Assembly (NCBI GenBank): GCA_003534295.1
Contig: DPDV01000008.1
Span: forward strand, 77,659-141,658
Length of the DNA: 64,000 nt
Direction: 5' to 3'
DNA from: Clostridiales bacterium
GTDB taxonomy: Bacteria; Bacillota; Clostridia; TANB77; CAG-508
Below, one piece after another: positions 1 to 9,456 of this stretch (position 1 is its first letter; each line of letters opens with the position of its first letter). The position numbers and the translations under genes are program-made. Below the pieces are notes generated by a model, which had not been told where the DNA came from, did no database searches, and saw only the letters and a list, made by a program, of their open reading frames with translations.

Positions 1-20
1 GCTTTTGATGCATTTTCCAT
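1..20 (-). CDS. Pilin-like Tad operon protein, N-terminal fragment
   Basis: Only the first codons are inside the window. The minus strand reads ATG and then MENASKA, with a GGAGG-type ribosome site just upstream (about 29-33). The same opening residues begin the genes at 193-621, 1251-1745 and 1761-2426, so this is a further member of the same pilin-like family and the operon continues past the left edge. Nothing can be said about the rest of the protein. Confidence 0.7.
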
Positions 21-44
21 AATTTTTCCTCCTTAAATTTTCTT

Positions 45-112
45 TTTTAGTAATTTCGTCGACGCACGAGCGATTAAAGTCGCCCCTACATTTTTCGCGG
101 ATTACTTTACAC
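45..112. repeat. Dispersed palindromic repeat family A, copy 1
   Basis: Intergenic repeat between two pilin-like genes. Its core is GCGATTAAAGTCGCCCCTAC, flanked by a TAGTAATTTC motif on the left and an ATTACTTTACACTATCTT motif on the right. The whole block is clearly related to 61468-61540 and more distantly to 1140-1210. It sits inside the Tad operon without breaking a gene. Confidence 0.75.
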
Positions 113-192
113 TATCTTCTCTCTGGGCTATATCCCTTTTGGTGGACTTTATTTTCGCCCTTACTTCACATTGTTTTTTAGGACTATGTATC

Positions 193-621
193 TTACACTT
201 TTCCACCAGTTTCACGTCCACTAGTTCCACCAGATCCGCTGTCATCACCATTTTTTGTTATAGTAATTTTTTCAATGTATCCTGCTTGATTTTCTGAATA
301 CTCAACTTTATAAGTATTTCCACTTTTTATTGTTGAGTTGTCGTTATCTGGGTCAACCACTTCATAAGTTACTTTCAAGTCCTCCTTTGCACGGTTACTT
401 GCAATAATAATTTTTATAAGTTGTTTTACATTACTTCCAGATACATTGTTACCCAAATATGGTTCAAATTGTGCATTAAATTGGCTTACTACAAGCTGAT
501 CCATGGTTCCAGTATCTATAACTCCTGCTGCTTGCCTGTATATATATACTCCTAAACCAATAATTAGTATTGCTAATAATATGGCTCCAGCTATAATTAA
601 TGCTTTTGATGCATTTTCCAA
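193..621 (-). CDS. Small pilin-like protein of the Tad-like operon
   Basis: A 142-residue protein whose start is a TTG preceded by AGGAGGAG at good spacing. The N-terminus (MENASKALIIAGAILLAIL) is one hydrophobic helix without a long cleavable signal. A soluble domain follows with a segment of the type FNxxFxxYxG...VxxLIKIIIASN, which recurs in the three paralogues downstream. The tail is Gly/Ser-rich. The shape (short N-terminal helix plus small globular domain) and the place beside Tad membrane and ATPase genes suggest a minor pilin or pseudopilin. I see no classical prepilin peptidase site, and no Pfam family is recognised with certainty. Confidence 0.65.
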   Translation of the reverse strand: MENASKALIIAGAILLAILIIGLGVYIYRQAAGVIDTGTMDQLVVSQFNAQFEPYLGNNVSGSNVKQLIKIIIASNRAKEDLKVTYEVVDPDNDNSTIKSGNTYKVEYSENQAGYIEKITITKNGDDSGSGGTSGRETGGKV

Positions 622-709
622 ACTTTATCACACTCCTCCTTTTGCTCATTTGTTTATTTCAATAGACTGCATTGTTTTACCAATGCTTGTCTAACATTAA
701 TAACATATA

Positions 710-1135
710 TTATACTTCTTCGAAAAATAAGCTTTTTACATTTCCATTTTTATGGTAATCAATTTTTGTACATTTAAAGCTAAATGTTGCATAATTTTGT
801 ATAAAATTTTCTATTCCGTTGTTTGCAATAGCTTCCATGTCAAATGTTTGGTCACTTTCTAAAAATTTTATATATATTTTTACTGATTTTTCATTATCTT
901 CTAGATACACATTATTTTCATCTTTTTGTACATCATTCTTTTCGTTGTTATCTATTGTTTTGTTTATTATACTTATAAAATCTGTGCCTAATATTTTCTT
1001 GCCATACCAGCTTTCATATTGCTTGTTGTATTGTGCTATTTGAATTTGCTGTTTTCTATAATTGTGTACGGTATAACCCACTATTATAGCTATTATAAGT
1101 AATATTGTTAATATTATAAAAAAGTTTTTTTTCAT
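710..1135 (-). CDS. Pilin-like membrane-anchored protein
   Basis: A 141-residue protein with two Lys and then a hydrophobic helix (residues 4-24) and an extracytoplasmic domain. It lacks the MENA start of its neighbours. It does carry the same core pattern, Tyr-x-Lys-x-Tyr...Tyr-Gly-x-x-x-Leu-Gly-x-Asp followed by an IINKTIDNN helix, so it is a diverged paralogue. It ends with a short Asp/Glu tail. It probably takes part in the same surface structure as the flanking genes. The exact role is unknown. Confidence 0.6.
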   Translation of the reverse strand: MKKNFFIILTILLIIAIIVGYTVHNYRKQQIQIAQYNKQYESWYGKKILGTDFISIINKTIDNNEKNDVQKDENNVYLEDNEKSVKIYIKFLESDQTFDMEAIANNGIENFIQNYATFSFKCTKIDYHKNGNVKSLFFEEV

Positions 1136-1139
1136 AAAT

Positions 1140-1210
1140 TCTTCCTTATTTTTTGTGGGCGATTAAACCCGCCTCTACTTTTTTTATAGATTATTTTACA
1201 TTGTTATCCA
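1140..1210. repeat. Repeat family A, diverged copy
   Basis: Reads GTGGGCGATTAAACCCGCC, then CTAC, a T-run and ATAGATTATTTTACATTG. It has the same order of blocks as 45-112 and 61468-61540 but with several substitutions. It lies between two pilin-like genes, so family A occurs twice within this operon. Confidence 0.6.
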
Positions 1211-1250
1211 TATTATAACATTTTGCTTTTTTTTGTGCAATATTTTTGTT

Positions 1251-1745
1251 TTAATTTGCTTTAAATGTTATTTGGTATACTCTGCCTGTTATATTGCTTT
1301 GTAATATTTTTGTACATGTAAAATATTTTATTTCGCTTTTTTCTTCATTTGTTGAATTATTTTCTATAAACTCTGTGTATTTAACATCATCTAATTTTTC
1401 AAAATGTTTTTCTTCTTTATTTTTGCTTCCTTTACTATCTATATAATCCTTAACGATTACATTTACATAATAGTTATATTCACTGCCTTCTTCTAATTCA
1501 TAATATTTATTACTATTTTTTGCCAAGTTGGCTATAGATACTATATCATGTGCTGTACATGTATCTAGTCTATAGTATTTTAAAAATTGACTATTAAATT
1601 TATCTATCTTTGTTTGTTCAACTTTACTATATATCTCGGAGCTGGTATTTCCTAATGATGTAAATAAATACACAGCAATTGAAATTATCATTATTCCTAT
1701 TAATACTCCTGCTGCCATAGTTAATGCTCTTGCTGCATTTTCCAT
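1251..1745 (-). CDS. Small pilin-like protein (MENA family)
   Basis: A 164-residue protein starting MENAARALTMAAGVLIG, with one N-terminal hydrophobic helix (about residues 8-30) and a soluble domain containing the family pattern FNxxFxxYxx...AHDIVSIANLAKNSNKYY. It lies 15 bp from the next paralogue (1761-2426) in the same orientation. The shared N-terminus across paralogues suggests a common export or assembly signal. Inference: a minor pilin or pseudopilin of the Tad-like machine encoded downstream of it on the map. No enzyme motif is visible. Confidence 0.62.
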   Translation of the reverse strand: MENAARALTMAAGVLIGIMIISIAVYLFTSLGNTSSEIYSKVEQTKIDKFNSQFLKYYRLDTCTAHDIVSIANLAKNSNKYYELEEGSEYNYYVNVIVKDYIDSKGSKNKEEKHFEKLDDVKYTEFIENNSTNEEKSEIKYFTCTKILQSNITGRVYQITFKAN

Positions 1746-1760
1746 GTTTTAGCTCCTTTC

Positions 1761-2426
1761 TTATTTAGGCTGTATTTCAATTTTTTTTATAATACCTGTA
1801 GTATTACTATACTCTACACTTGCCTTAAACCTTTTTTCTCTAAATGTATTTATATATCCCTTGTAAAGTTCATATCTTTTAAGTAATATCAATGTTGTAG
1901 TAGGTGAATCATTTAATCCATACAGTTCAAAATAACTATTTAATTTATCGCCATTCTCGCCGCCAGTTTCCAAAAAATTATATAACTCTTCTATGGTTTT
2001 TCCATTTGATATAGTAGTTTTTCCATTAACATCTCTTATTCTAATTGCTTCATTATAATCGTTCTTTAAACTCTGAATGCCATCATATTCGTCTTTGAAG
2101 CACTCCTTTATATCATTGTCTTTTCCATCAGCTTTTATTTTTATTATAGCCGTTATCTTTGGGTATCCTTCACTTCTAGGATATTTTCTGCTGTAATCTT
2201 CTATCGCATTGCAAATAGACAATACTTCTGAACCATATATAACACTTTTTTTAGTATATTTTTCTATTTGTTCATTAATTTTGCTTACCTGTTCATTTGA
2301 TAAACTTATATCTTTTTCTTTTTGAAGGCTTGTTATTCCTCTATATGCAAACATTACTACACCTATAATTATTAATGATAATAATACTCCTCCTGCTATA
2401 ACAAGTGCTCTTGAAGCATTTTCCAT
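1761..2426 (-). CDS. Larger pilin-like protein (MENA family)
   Basis: A 221-residue protein starting MENASRALVIAGGVLLSLI, with a single N-terminal helix followed by a larger Lys/Glu-rich soluble domain. The family pattern is seen as INEQIEKYTKKSVIYGSEVLSICNAIEDYSRK, then a longer region with a Tyr-rich C-terminal half. It is the paralogue nearest the Tad membrane gene, 22 bp away, so it belongs to the same transcription unit. It may be the largest structural or minor pilin. Function is inferred only from context. Confidence 0.62.
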   Translation of the reverse strand: MENASRALVIAGGVLLSLIIIGVVMFAYRGITSLQKEKDISLSNEQVSKINEQIEKYTKKSVIYGSEVLSICNAIEDYSRKYPRSEGYPKITAIIKIKADGKDNDIKECFKDEYDGIQSLKNDYNEAIRIRDVNGKTTISNGKTIEELYNFLETGGENGDKLNSYFELYGLNDSPTTTLILLKRYELYKGYINTFREKRFKASVEYSNTTGIIKKIEIQPK

Positions 2427-2448
2427 TTACAAATTCAGCCCCTTTCTA

Positions 2449-4539
2449 TTATTTCATTGCCGACATTGCATTAAATGAATCTTTCATAGCTGATAGACCT
2501 ATTACAACCAATGGAACAACTAAATAGCATACAAATAGTCCTATCATAGGCGTAAATCCTATTACTTTTCCTATTAGTCCCTTTTTAGATATTAATCTTT
2601 CGTTAGATTCTTTTCTTCTTGCCTGATAGTAATCTCTTTCTGTGTCTAATTCATCAAATGCATCTGCAATTGGTATTTTTTCAACTGCGGCTTGCATACT
2701 TTCTATTAATCTTATCATGTCTGGGTAGTTTACATCTTCTTTTAATTGTTCTAGAGCCTCCCATGCACCACTTTCAAAGTTATTAACACATTTACTAATT
2801 GGCTCTCTAAAAATATTTGCATATCTTTCTAGCCATTCTAGTATTATCTCTACATTAACCCTTTCAATCCTCATAAGCATTAATATTATTGTTTGAAACT
2901 GCATTACCTCATCTTCCATTTCTATTTGTCTCATCTTAGCTTGGAATTTAAGTAACCAAACTGGTGCCATATATGCAGCCATTGCAAATACCATTGCAAA
3001 TAGGACTTCAAACCATTGTAAATTTTCTTTATTTACAGTATGTAGCTTATCTAAAACCCTTTTTGCTGCTGTTGCAACTTCTTCGTTTGTTGCTTCTACA
3101 TAATCTTTGTTTATTCTACCATTTTTCATTATTTTTTCTATATCTTTTTGCTGTACTTCTGTATTTCCTCTATAAAAGTCCAAATATTGATTATCAGATT
3201 CTGTTATTTCCATAGCCTTTCTTTTTTGCTTATCATTCATAGAACCTACTAAATCAAATTCTGTTGTAGGGTCTGTATATATATAATTAATTTCTACTTT
3301 GTGTAATTGTGCAAATAAAAATACTGACACAAAAAATGTAATTATACACAATGTTAATCTATTAACATATACCCATTCCATTTTTTCTTTTGAAGCTGCA
3401 TCTTTTAAGTTTTCTTTTAACACCCTATATTCTTTTGTTCCTTCTTTTGGTATAAACAGGTCTACAACTCTTTTGCAAATAGGGTTTCTATATACTTTTT
3501 CTTGCCATGGATTTTCTGTGTTTTTTGTATTCATGTTTGTAGAACCATTGTCTTTTAGTTTTCTTGTTAATGTATAACATATAAATGTTACTAGAAGTAC
3601 CAATATTTGTACTAGCATTCCTTTTCTGCCCATATAGAAACTTTCTGTAAAACTAAATTGACTTACAGACCAATTCTTTATTGCTTCTAGAAACATCATA
3701 GGTAATATAGATATTACAGATAAACTTTGAAATACATAGTTTAATTTATCTCTTTTTAATATTTCCAACTGCATTTCTTGTGTAATATTATTTAAATTTT
3801 TCAAATATAAAGATGCTTTGTCAACTTTTCTATCTCCAAATTCTTTTGTTAGATATGACACACCAGCAAATTCCTTTAAATAACTATTTGGCGCAACATC
3901 ATAATATTTTTCTAATTCAGATTCTGGATCATCTGATATTAATACTTCATATATTTTTTCTGCTTGTCTTGACATTTCTGGTTGTTCATCATCTTGCGAA
4001 ACTTGGTATATTGCTTCTTCTACCATATTAAATTCATGATATGCATGTCTTATTTCAGAGAAGAAATTTATTTGTTGTTTTAATAATTTATTGTCTATTC
4101 CATCTACCATTCCATCTATAATTGTATCCACCATAAAAACTTCAAAAATTAATAATATTGATAATAGCAAATAGTTTTTATGTGTCAACCATATAATTGC
4201 TATAGTTATTGGTATTACTAAAAGTAATGTTCTTGTTAATATTTGAGCAGTTTGTTTTCTTGTTAAATATTCATCATCTATGTTTATTATTTCTAGTCTT
4301 CTTCTTATTTTTAGTAAATATCTTTTTAAAAATGGTATTCTAATATATCTTACATATAATTTTTGGTATAGTATTTCAGATGTATGCTTTTTTGCTTGTG
4401 TTCCTTCCCTCAGTTTCTGTATTTCTCGCATCTCCGAAGATTGCAATTTCTTTCTTATAACAAGATATACAATTACTAATAATGCAAATAAACCAGCTAC
4501 ACCTGCCAAAAAGTATAAAAGTATATTACTTTGTTCCAT
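2449..4539 (-). CDS. Tad/T2SS-F inner-membrane platform protein, TadB-TadC-like fusion
   Basis: About 696 residues, roughly twice the length of a single TadB or TadC. It has an N-terminal TM segment (about 10-30). A first T2SF-like cytoplasmic domain (NFFSEIRHAYHEFNMVEEAIYQV) is followed by TM segments near 270-330. A second unit has TM segments near 400 and 520, the helical segment QFQTIILMLMRIERVNVEIILEWL, and two C-terminal TMs. This looks like TadB and TadC fused. These proteins form the membrane platform that the ATPase drives. The ATG chosen has GAGGTG nine bases upstream; a GTG four codons earlier is less likely. It lies 32 bp after the ATPase gene. Confidence 0.75.
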   Translation of the reverse strand: MEQSNILLYFLAGVAGLFALLVIVYLVIRKKLQSSEMREIQKLREGTQAKKHTSEILYQKLYVRYIRIPFLKRYLLKIRRRLEIINIDDEYLTRKQTAQILTRTLLLVIPITIAIIWLTHKNYLLLSILLIFEVFMVDTIIDGMVDGIDNKLLKQQINFFSEIRHAYHEFNMVEEAIYQVSQDDEQPEMSRQAEKIYEVLISDDPESELEKYYDVAPNSYLKEFAGVSYLTKEFGDRKVDKASLYLKNLNNITQEMQLEILKRDKLNYVFQSLSVISILPMMFLEAIKNWSVSQFSFTESFYMGRKGMLVQILVLLVTFICYTLTRKLKDNGSTNMNTKNTENPWQEKVYRNPICKRVVDLFIPKEGTKEYRVLKENLKDAASKEKMEWVYVNRLTLCIITFFVSVFLFAQLHKVEINYIYTDPTTEFDLVGSMNDKQKRKAMEITESDNQYLDFYRGNTEVQQKDIEKIMKNGRINKDYVEATNEEVATAAKRVLDKLHTVNKENLQWFEVLFAMVFAMAAYMAPVWLLKFQAKMRQIEMEDEVMQFQTIILMLMRIERVNVEIILEWLERYANIFREPISKCVNNFESGAWEALEQLKEDVNYPDMIRLIESMQAAVEKIPIADAFDELDTERDYYQARRKESNERLISKKGLIGKVIGFTPMIGLFVCYLVVPLVVIGLSAMKDSFNAMSAMK

Positions 4540-4571
4540 TCTGATGTTCACCTCAATTCTCTGTTTAAATA

Positions 4572-6517
4572 TTAATTTTCTTTAGGTTTTCTTCCTCTTT
4601 TTTTAGTTTCAACTATTTCTTCTTCATCATAATAAGGTTTTGATTTTATTCCCCAATTTTCTTCTACAAATTTGTCAAAATCTGCTATGTCAGATGTATC
4701 CATATTGTTTCTCATTTCTCTAATATTTGTATCTGATATAGGGTTTGTAAGTACATATGTACCATCATGATATTCTAATATGTTAACATATTTATATAAT
4801 TCTTTATTTGTTGTCTTAGAGAAGAACCTTGTTGCATTATCCATAAATTTATCTAATTTCCCCTCTAATGTTTTTTCTTGTCTATGTTCAAATGTATATT
4901 CATTTTTATCTTCTATTGGTATACATTCAGTAACTCTTTCTATATATCTTCTTCCTCTAAAGTCTTTTACTAGGTGTATGTCAAAGTTTAAAACTCCTAT
5001 AACTTGCTCTTCTGCTATTTTTTCGTCATTAAACATTCCTAATTTTAAAAGTGAGTTTCTTAATGCTTGTACCAAAAGTGGAAATGTTTTAGCATGGTGA
5101 GTAAATAATGTAAATTTAGAAGCAACTTGTGCAGCTTGTATCATCCATGCAGCTACGGGGTCTGTTGCAACCTCTCCGGATAATGTTTACTCCACCATCT
5201 GTTTTCTTTTGAACGTCTAATCCCATTTGTCCAGAAATTGTATCTGTTTCTCTAAATGATAGAATATTTCTTGTTGGGTATATTTTTCTTAAGTGTAACT
5301 CAAATGCAGTTTCCTGAACACGTATGTTCATTGTGTCATATATATTTTCTATCATAGCCATAAGCATTGTTGTTTTTCCGGCAACCTTGCTCTCCAGTAA
5401 GTGATATAACTCTTGCACCTTTTACTAGGTATTTTAATAAATCTATGGCTTGCTCTTTTCCAGGAATTCTTATTAATTGTTCTAGTGTAGCTCTTTTAAC
5501 GTCAAACTTCCTTACAAAGAAAGCCCATGTCTCTGAAAAGCTTGGTCTTACAACAACAACACGAGAACCATCCTTCATTTCGTTTATTTTAAATCCATTT
5601 GTGTCTGATAATTGACCTGGATTATTATATTTATATATGTTTTGGCAAACTCTTTTTAATTCTGCTTCTGTTCCAAATGATAAAAACTCTAATCTTATAG
5701 ATTTACCTTGGAAGAAAATCCATATGCTGTCACAAGCTCTTGGAACTTTATGTTCTACTACTTGGTTTAAGTAGTCTCCATCTGTTTGAGCAACCTGACT
5801 TAAAAATGATTCTGGAAGTCCTGATACGCCACCAGATACACCATCTATGTTCATGTCTCTAACTTCATCTATGCTACTATAACCTTTATAGTGTTGATAG
5901 ATTCTTTGAACTATTACATTTATTTTATCAGACAAGGTTAGTACAAAATTTTCTTTTTCAAATATATCACTTATTTCTTGTGATGTTATAACATAGCATG
6001 GTTTAGTTTCTCCTGCTACATATTTTAATTCTGCTAGGTTGTATTTTTTTATTAGCTCTGTTAAAGCTTCATATCCGAAGTCATTTTTATACATATATAT
6101 TAATATGTCAAATTTGTCTTGCGCTGTCAAAAGAGATGGAATATCAAAAGGTATTGCTTTAGATACATTAGTTTCATCAACGCCATATTCTCTATATAGT
6201 AAATCATAAATTAATTCTTTTATATATTTTTTATCGTTGACATCTCCATATGTACATCCTTTTAAAGCTTTTTTTAATTCGTATTTTTTGTTCTTTCTTC
6301 TTTTCAATTCTTCTTCAGAAAGTCCAATATCATATAAATTTACCTTTGTTATTTCATTTAATCTTTGTTTTACAAATGCTGTCATTCTTTCCAAAGTATA
6401 TGTTTTATCATCCATTTCTATTTTTTCTTCAACTTCTTGGTTTTGCTTGTTTTTAATATAATAATATACTCCGATTCCTGCCGCTAGTAAAACAACTACT
6501 ATTAAAATATAGTTCAT
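4572..6517 (-). CDS. cpaF: Tad/CpaF-type secretion ATPase, read through two +1 frameshifts at CGGA
   Basis: A hexameric ATPase of the type II/IV secretion family that powers pilus assembly. The gene is 1946 bases in three frames. Omitting one C at 5380 and one at 5178 gives 1944 bases, or 647 residues, with no other break. It has an N-terminal TM (3-20), an all-helical N-domain, and a Walker A that becomes GEQGCGKTT only after the first shift (Gly380). An Arg-rich catalytic segment follows, then the Asp-box-like IIGEVATD only after the second shift (Gly447), then HHAKT. Without the shifts the product stops inside Walker A. It lies between the MinD-like and platform genes. Pseudogene decay is unlikely because everything else is intact and both lesions are identical in form. 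Confidence 0.82.
5175..5178 (-). other. Putative +1 recoding site CGGA, cpaF site 2 (Asp-box region)
   Basis: In the middle frame ATC is followed by zero-frame CGG and then AGA. Skipping the C (5178) gives ATC GGA GAG GTT GCA ACA GAC, that is IIGEVATD, matching the LVGExR/D segment of secretion ATPases. The downstream reading frame then continues to the natural stop at 4572. Confidence 0.8.
5377..5380 (-). other. Putative +1 recoding site CGGA, cpaF site 1 (Walker A)
   Basis: In the upstream frame the codon after TGC is CGG, then AAA, and translation would stop 14 codons later. Skipping the C (5380) gives GGA AAA ACA ACA, completing the P-loop GxxGCGKTT. This is the first of five sites in the window with the identical CGG-A arrangement. 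A GGAGAG lies about 12 bases upstream. Confidence 0.8.
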
Positions 6518-6538
6518 TTTTGTTTCTCCTTCCTTAGG

Positions 6539-7390
6539 CTATACTCTTTTGTTCTGCACATCTTTGATTTTTTCCAATACATATTCGCTTAATTCTGCAA
6601 TCTCATATATAAATATTTTATTTCTGTCTGTTTCATCTGCTTTTACATTTCTCATTTTTAAAAAGTAGTCTACTATTTTTCCTTCACTACAGGCTTCTGA
6701 AAATAGTGTATTATACGAAATTGTAGGCATTAGCTTTTTTTCTTTTAAATATCTAGATACGTTTTTCCTATTATATTTTGAGTATCTATCATATCTGGTT
6801 ATTGTTGGTATAATTTTTTTATTATTATAAAAATGATTCTTATTTTTTAGTTCAACAAAATTGTTAATACATCTTAGATTTTGTGTTAATGTTAGTACAA
6901 TTACATCTGCTAATTGCATTATTTGTTCATACTCGCTTAGGTTCATTTTGTTGTCTAAGTCCACAAAAACATAATCGTAAAATCTATTTGCTGTTTGTAT
7001 AATGCTTGCATAAGATGTTGCAATTTTGTTATATTCATCTCTACTTTTTGTATCTGGTGATACTAATATGTCAAGTCTGTCTCTTAAGACAACTTTTGAA
7101 TAATTCCTAACTATTTCTGGCGAAGTTTTACTACTTGAAACTATTTTTATTAATCCCTCTACACCAGAATCCATTGTTGTAACTCTATCTAATGCTAATG
7201 TTCTATCTATTACAAATTCTTCCTTTTTTTGTTGCCAAAAGCAGTCTTCTAACGTGTTATCATTAAAATCTGTAGCCACAATTAGCATTTTCTGATTATG
7301 TTCTATCGCCATATATGTTGCTAATGCTGATATTGCCAAGCTTTGTCCCGTTTCTTTTAATTCGCTACTGCTAAATACCACGATAGACAT
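6539..7390 (-). CDS. MinD/ParA-like protein with degenerate P-loop (TadZ/CpaE-like)
   Basis: A 283-residue protein with the SIMIBI ATPase layout: an N-terminal strand, a loop at the Walker A position, a Walker-B-like YVFVDLDN and a later VLTLTQN strand. The Walker A position reads SSSELKETGQSLAISALA instead of KGGxGKTT, so the signature lysine pair is missing or moved and ATP hydrolysis is doubtful. TadZ/CpaE proteins place the Tad machine in the cell. The gene sits directly upstream of the secretion ATPase (21 bp) and 3 bp after a second related gene, which fits that role. Confidence 0.68.
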   Translation of the reverse strand: MSIVVFSSSELKETGQSLAISALATYMAIEHNQKMLIVATDFNDNTLEDCFWQQKKEEFVIDRTLALDRVTTMDSGVEGLIKIVSSSKTSPEIVRNYSKVVLRDRLDILVSPDTKSRDEYNKIATSYASIIQTANRFYDYVFVDLDNKMNLSEYEQIMQLADVIVLTLTQNLRCINNFVELKNKNHFYNNKKIIPTITRYDRYSKYNRKNVSRYLKEKKLMPTISYNTLFSEACSEGKIVDYFLKMRNVKADETDRNKIFIYEIAELSEYVLEKIKDVQNKRV

Positions 7391-7393
7391 TTT

Positions 7394-8089
7394 CTACACC
7401 TCTTTTTCCAATTGTTTAAAAGCTTTTTTTACTTTTCCTTTGTCTTCTGGCGCAACAATTTCTTCCGCCATATACAATAAACTTTCTCTAAATTGATTAC
7501 TTAATCTTTTTACTTTAATTTTTGATATAATTTGATTTTCTATTATTACACTTTGGTCTCCTAATTCAAATGGAAAATATATTCTTTCTGATTCCCATAC
7601 TATTTTATGCCCTAGTGATAGAAAATTCAAATAATCATCCTCTTCGCTAGATGCATATTTAGAAAATAGAACCTTTTTTAATTTTACGGTTTCATTTAAT
7701 CCATCTAAAATTTCTATTCCTCTTTTTAAAGAGTATAAATCAAAAGAAGTAACAAAATAGTTCTTATTTGCTTCTTTCATTCCATATATATTTATTGCTT
7801 CTGTTGAATCTATATCTATTAAAACTATATCATAATCTATTTTTTTATCTTCTGTTCCCAAATACTCTTGGATTTGCTGTAAGTTATTAAATCCTACAGC
7901 AATATCCATTCCTTCAAACTCTGTTATATATGATTTAGTTGGGTTTATAACAGGTACTACATATTTAGCCTTCTGATTAATTGTAGAATCAATGACTAAA
8001 ACTTTTTTCCCTATTAAAGATATAATTTTAGCTATATATAATATAATATCTGTTTTGTCATAAGCTCCCACAAATCCAATTTTAATCAT
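7394..8089 (-). CDS. Second MinD-like protein lacking a canonical P-loop
   Basis: A 231-residue protein opening MIKIGFVGAYDKTDIILYIA, followed by KKVLVIDST and YDIVLIDID, the strands of a MinD-like fold. The nucleotide loop GAYDKTD has no GKT/GKS. GGGAGG lies just before the ATG. It overlaps nothing but is only 3 bp from its downstream neighbour, so the two are surely cotranscribed and may form a heterodimer. A role in anchoring or locating the Tad complex is inferred from context. A different regulatory role is possible. Confidence 0.6.
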   Translation of the reverse strand: MIKIGFVGAYDKTDIILYIAKIISLIGKKVLVIDSTINQKAKYVVPVINPTKSYITEFEGMDIAVGFNNLQQIQEYLGTEDKKIDYDIVLIDIDSTEAINIYGMKEANKNYFVTSFDLYSLKRGIEILDGLNETVKLKKVLFSKYASSEEDDYLNFLSLGHKIVWESERIYFPFELGDQSVIIENQIISKIKVKRLSNQFRESLLYMAEEIVAPEDKGKVKKAFKQLEKEV

Positions 8090-8105
8090 TACAGCCTCCC
8101 TGTTT

Positions 8106-9182
8106 CTAATTACCTCCTAATGTTTGTAAGTATTTCTTTCTTTGTTCTTGTGTCTTTTTTATTTCTTCACTAGTTCCTGAAGTAGCATTGCTTATTGCTG
8201 TTTTTTGATCTATCTGTTTGTCTATTCCGTTTGTTCTTATAGTTTCTTTAGTGTTTATATATCTATTAAATAATTCATTTTTTGCCACTTGTATTATATT
8301 AGGATCTTTTTCCATCAATAATGTAACATCTGCATTTGGTAAATAAGTTGGTGTTGCAGCCTCTTGTGTTCCTGCTTCTACATATCTTGTAGCATATAAT
8401 TTAGAGCCCTTAACCATATAGCTTTCTACTATAGCACTACTCATCATTAATATTTCATCTTCTGAAAGTTTTAGCCAAATAGTATCTTCTGTTTCTACAC
8501 CATCAATTTGTGGTAGTTCTATTTGTTTGTGTGATACTACTATATAGTCTGAACCGTTTGGTAATCTTAATCTTATATCTATAAATTCTTTATCTGCTAT
8601 TTGTGTTGGAAGCTGAACAACATTATATTCTTGTATTCTTACATCATCTGTTACTCTGTCATTGCTTCTTGCAATTAAATCAAATGTTAATACTGTATTC
8701 TTTTTCAAAGCTACTTTAGCTACAAGTGGAACTGTATTAAGTTCTACTGGTTGTTTGTTTTCTTCATAATAATAGCTTGTCTTTTTATAATCATCTTCAT
8801 TTTTTACTATATATTTTTTTTGATTATTTTCTTGTATGTACATTCTTCCATTTTCATCTGTAAAAACTATGTTACCTTTTACATCTTCTAATCTATAATT
8901 ATTAAATACTGAAATTATGCTTCCTACTGCAGAAGTTGGAACTGTCGACATTTCAACTTCTTGCAACTTTAACATCTCTGATGTTATTTCTTGTCCAGAT
9001 TTTACATCTGAATTAAGTACAAAAACCTTTCCCAAATTTGCTCTCTTTTCTGCAATTTGTTTATTTAAATTTCCCACCTTCATCATTAATAAGGCTATAA
9101 CTGCTCCTGTTATTAAAAGTGTTACTAACACTGCTATCAAAGCCGCTGTTGTTGCTTTTTTTTGCATTGGATTTACTGCCAT
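8106..9182 (-). CDS. SAF-domain Flp pilus assembly protein (CpaB/RcpC-like)
   Basis: A 358-residue protein with a TM helix at residues 11-35 and a short coil. An SAF-like segment follows (residues about 48-80: KVFVLNSDVKSGQEITSEMLKL...VP), and then a second long domain with LPNGSDYIVVSHKQIELP. CpaB/RcpC proteins of Tad systems have this TM-SAF layout and sit at the outer face of the complex. It is the first gene of the operon as transcribed, with a 270-bp leader upstream. The C-terminal tail is Gln/Thr-rich and probably unstructured. Confidence 0.75.
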   Translation of the reverse strand: MAVNPMQKKATTAALIAVLVTLLITGAVIALLMMKVGNLNKQIAEKRANLGKVFVLNSDVKSGQEITSEMLKLQEVEMSTVPTSAVGSIISVFNNYRLEDVKGNIVFTDENGRMYIQENNQKKYIVKNEDDYKKTSYYYEENKQPVELNTVPLVAKVALKKNTVLTFDLIARSNDRVTDDVRIQEYNVVQLPTQIADKEFIDIRLRLPNGSDYIVVSHKQIELPQIDGVETEDTIWLKLSEDEILMMSSAIVESYMVKGSKLYATRYVEAGTQEAATPTYLPNADVTLLMEKDPNIIQVAKNELFNRYINTKETIRTNGIDKQIDQKTAISNATSGTSEEIKKTQEQRKKYLQTLGGN

Positions 9183-9456
9183 TTTTCATATTCCTCCCTT
9201 GTATTTACTACTATAACTATTTTTTTTATTTTACAACATTTTCTTATCAAAAACAACACATTATCCTTTCGTAATGTAATCTTAATATTTTTGTAATATT
9301 TCTGTAATATTTCTCTATGTAAAAAAATTGACTTTGCAAATATATACAGTTTAATATAACCTGCCTTCGTTGTATATTTTTTCTATACAATAATAAAAGC
9401 GAATATTAAATGGTAACATTATTATCTGCCATTTATTATCCACTTTTTTATTTATG
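9183..9456. other. Leader region of the Tad-like operon
   Basis: A gene-free stretch of about 270 bp, strongly AT-rich. It contains near-direct repeats of GTAATATTTCT (about 9293-9315). It probably holds the promoter for the minus-strand Tad operon and the end of the 9457-9924 gene. No terminator stem or riboswitch core could be recognised. Confidence 0.4.

Noticed and set aside
4572..6517. cpaF as a pseudogene
   Set aside because: Apart from the two CGGA sites every motif is intact, both neighbours are intact, and the gene length is exact after two single-base skips.
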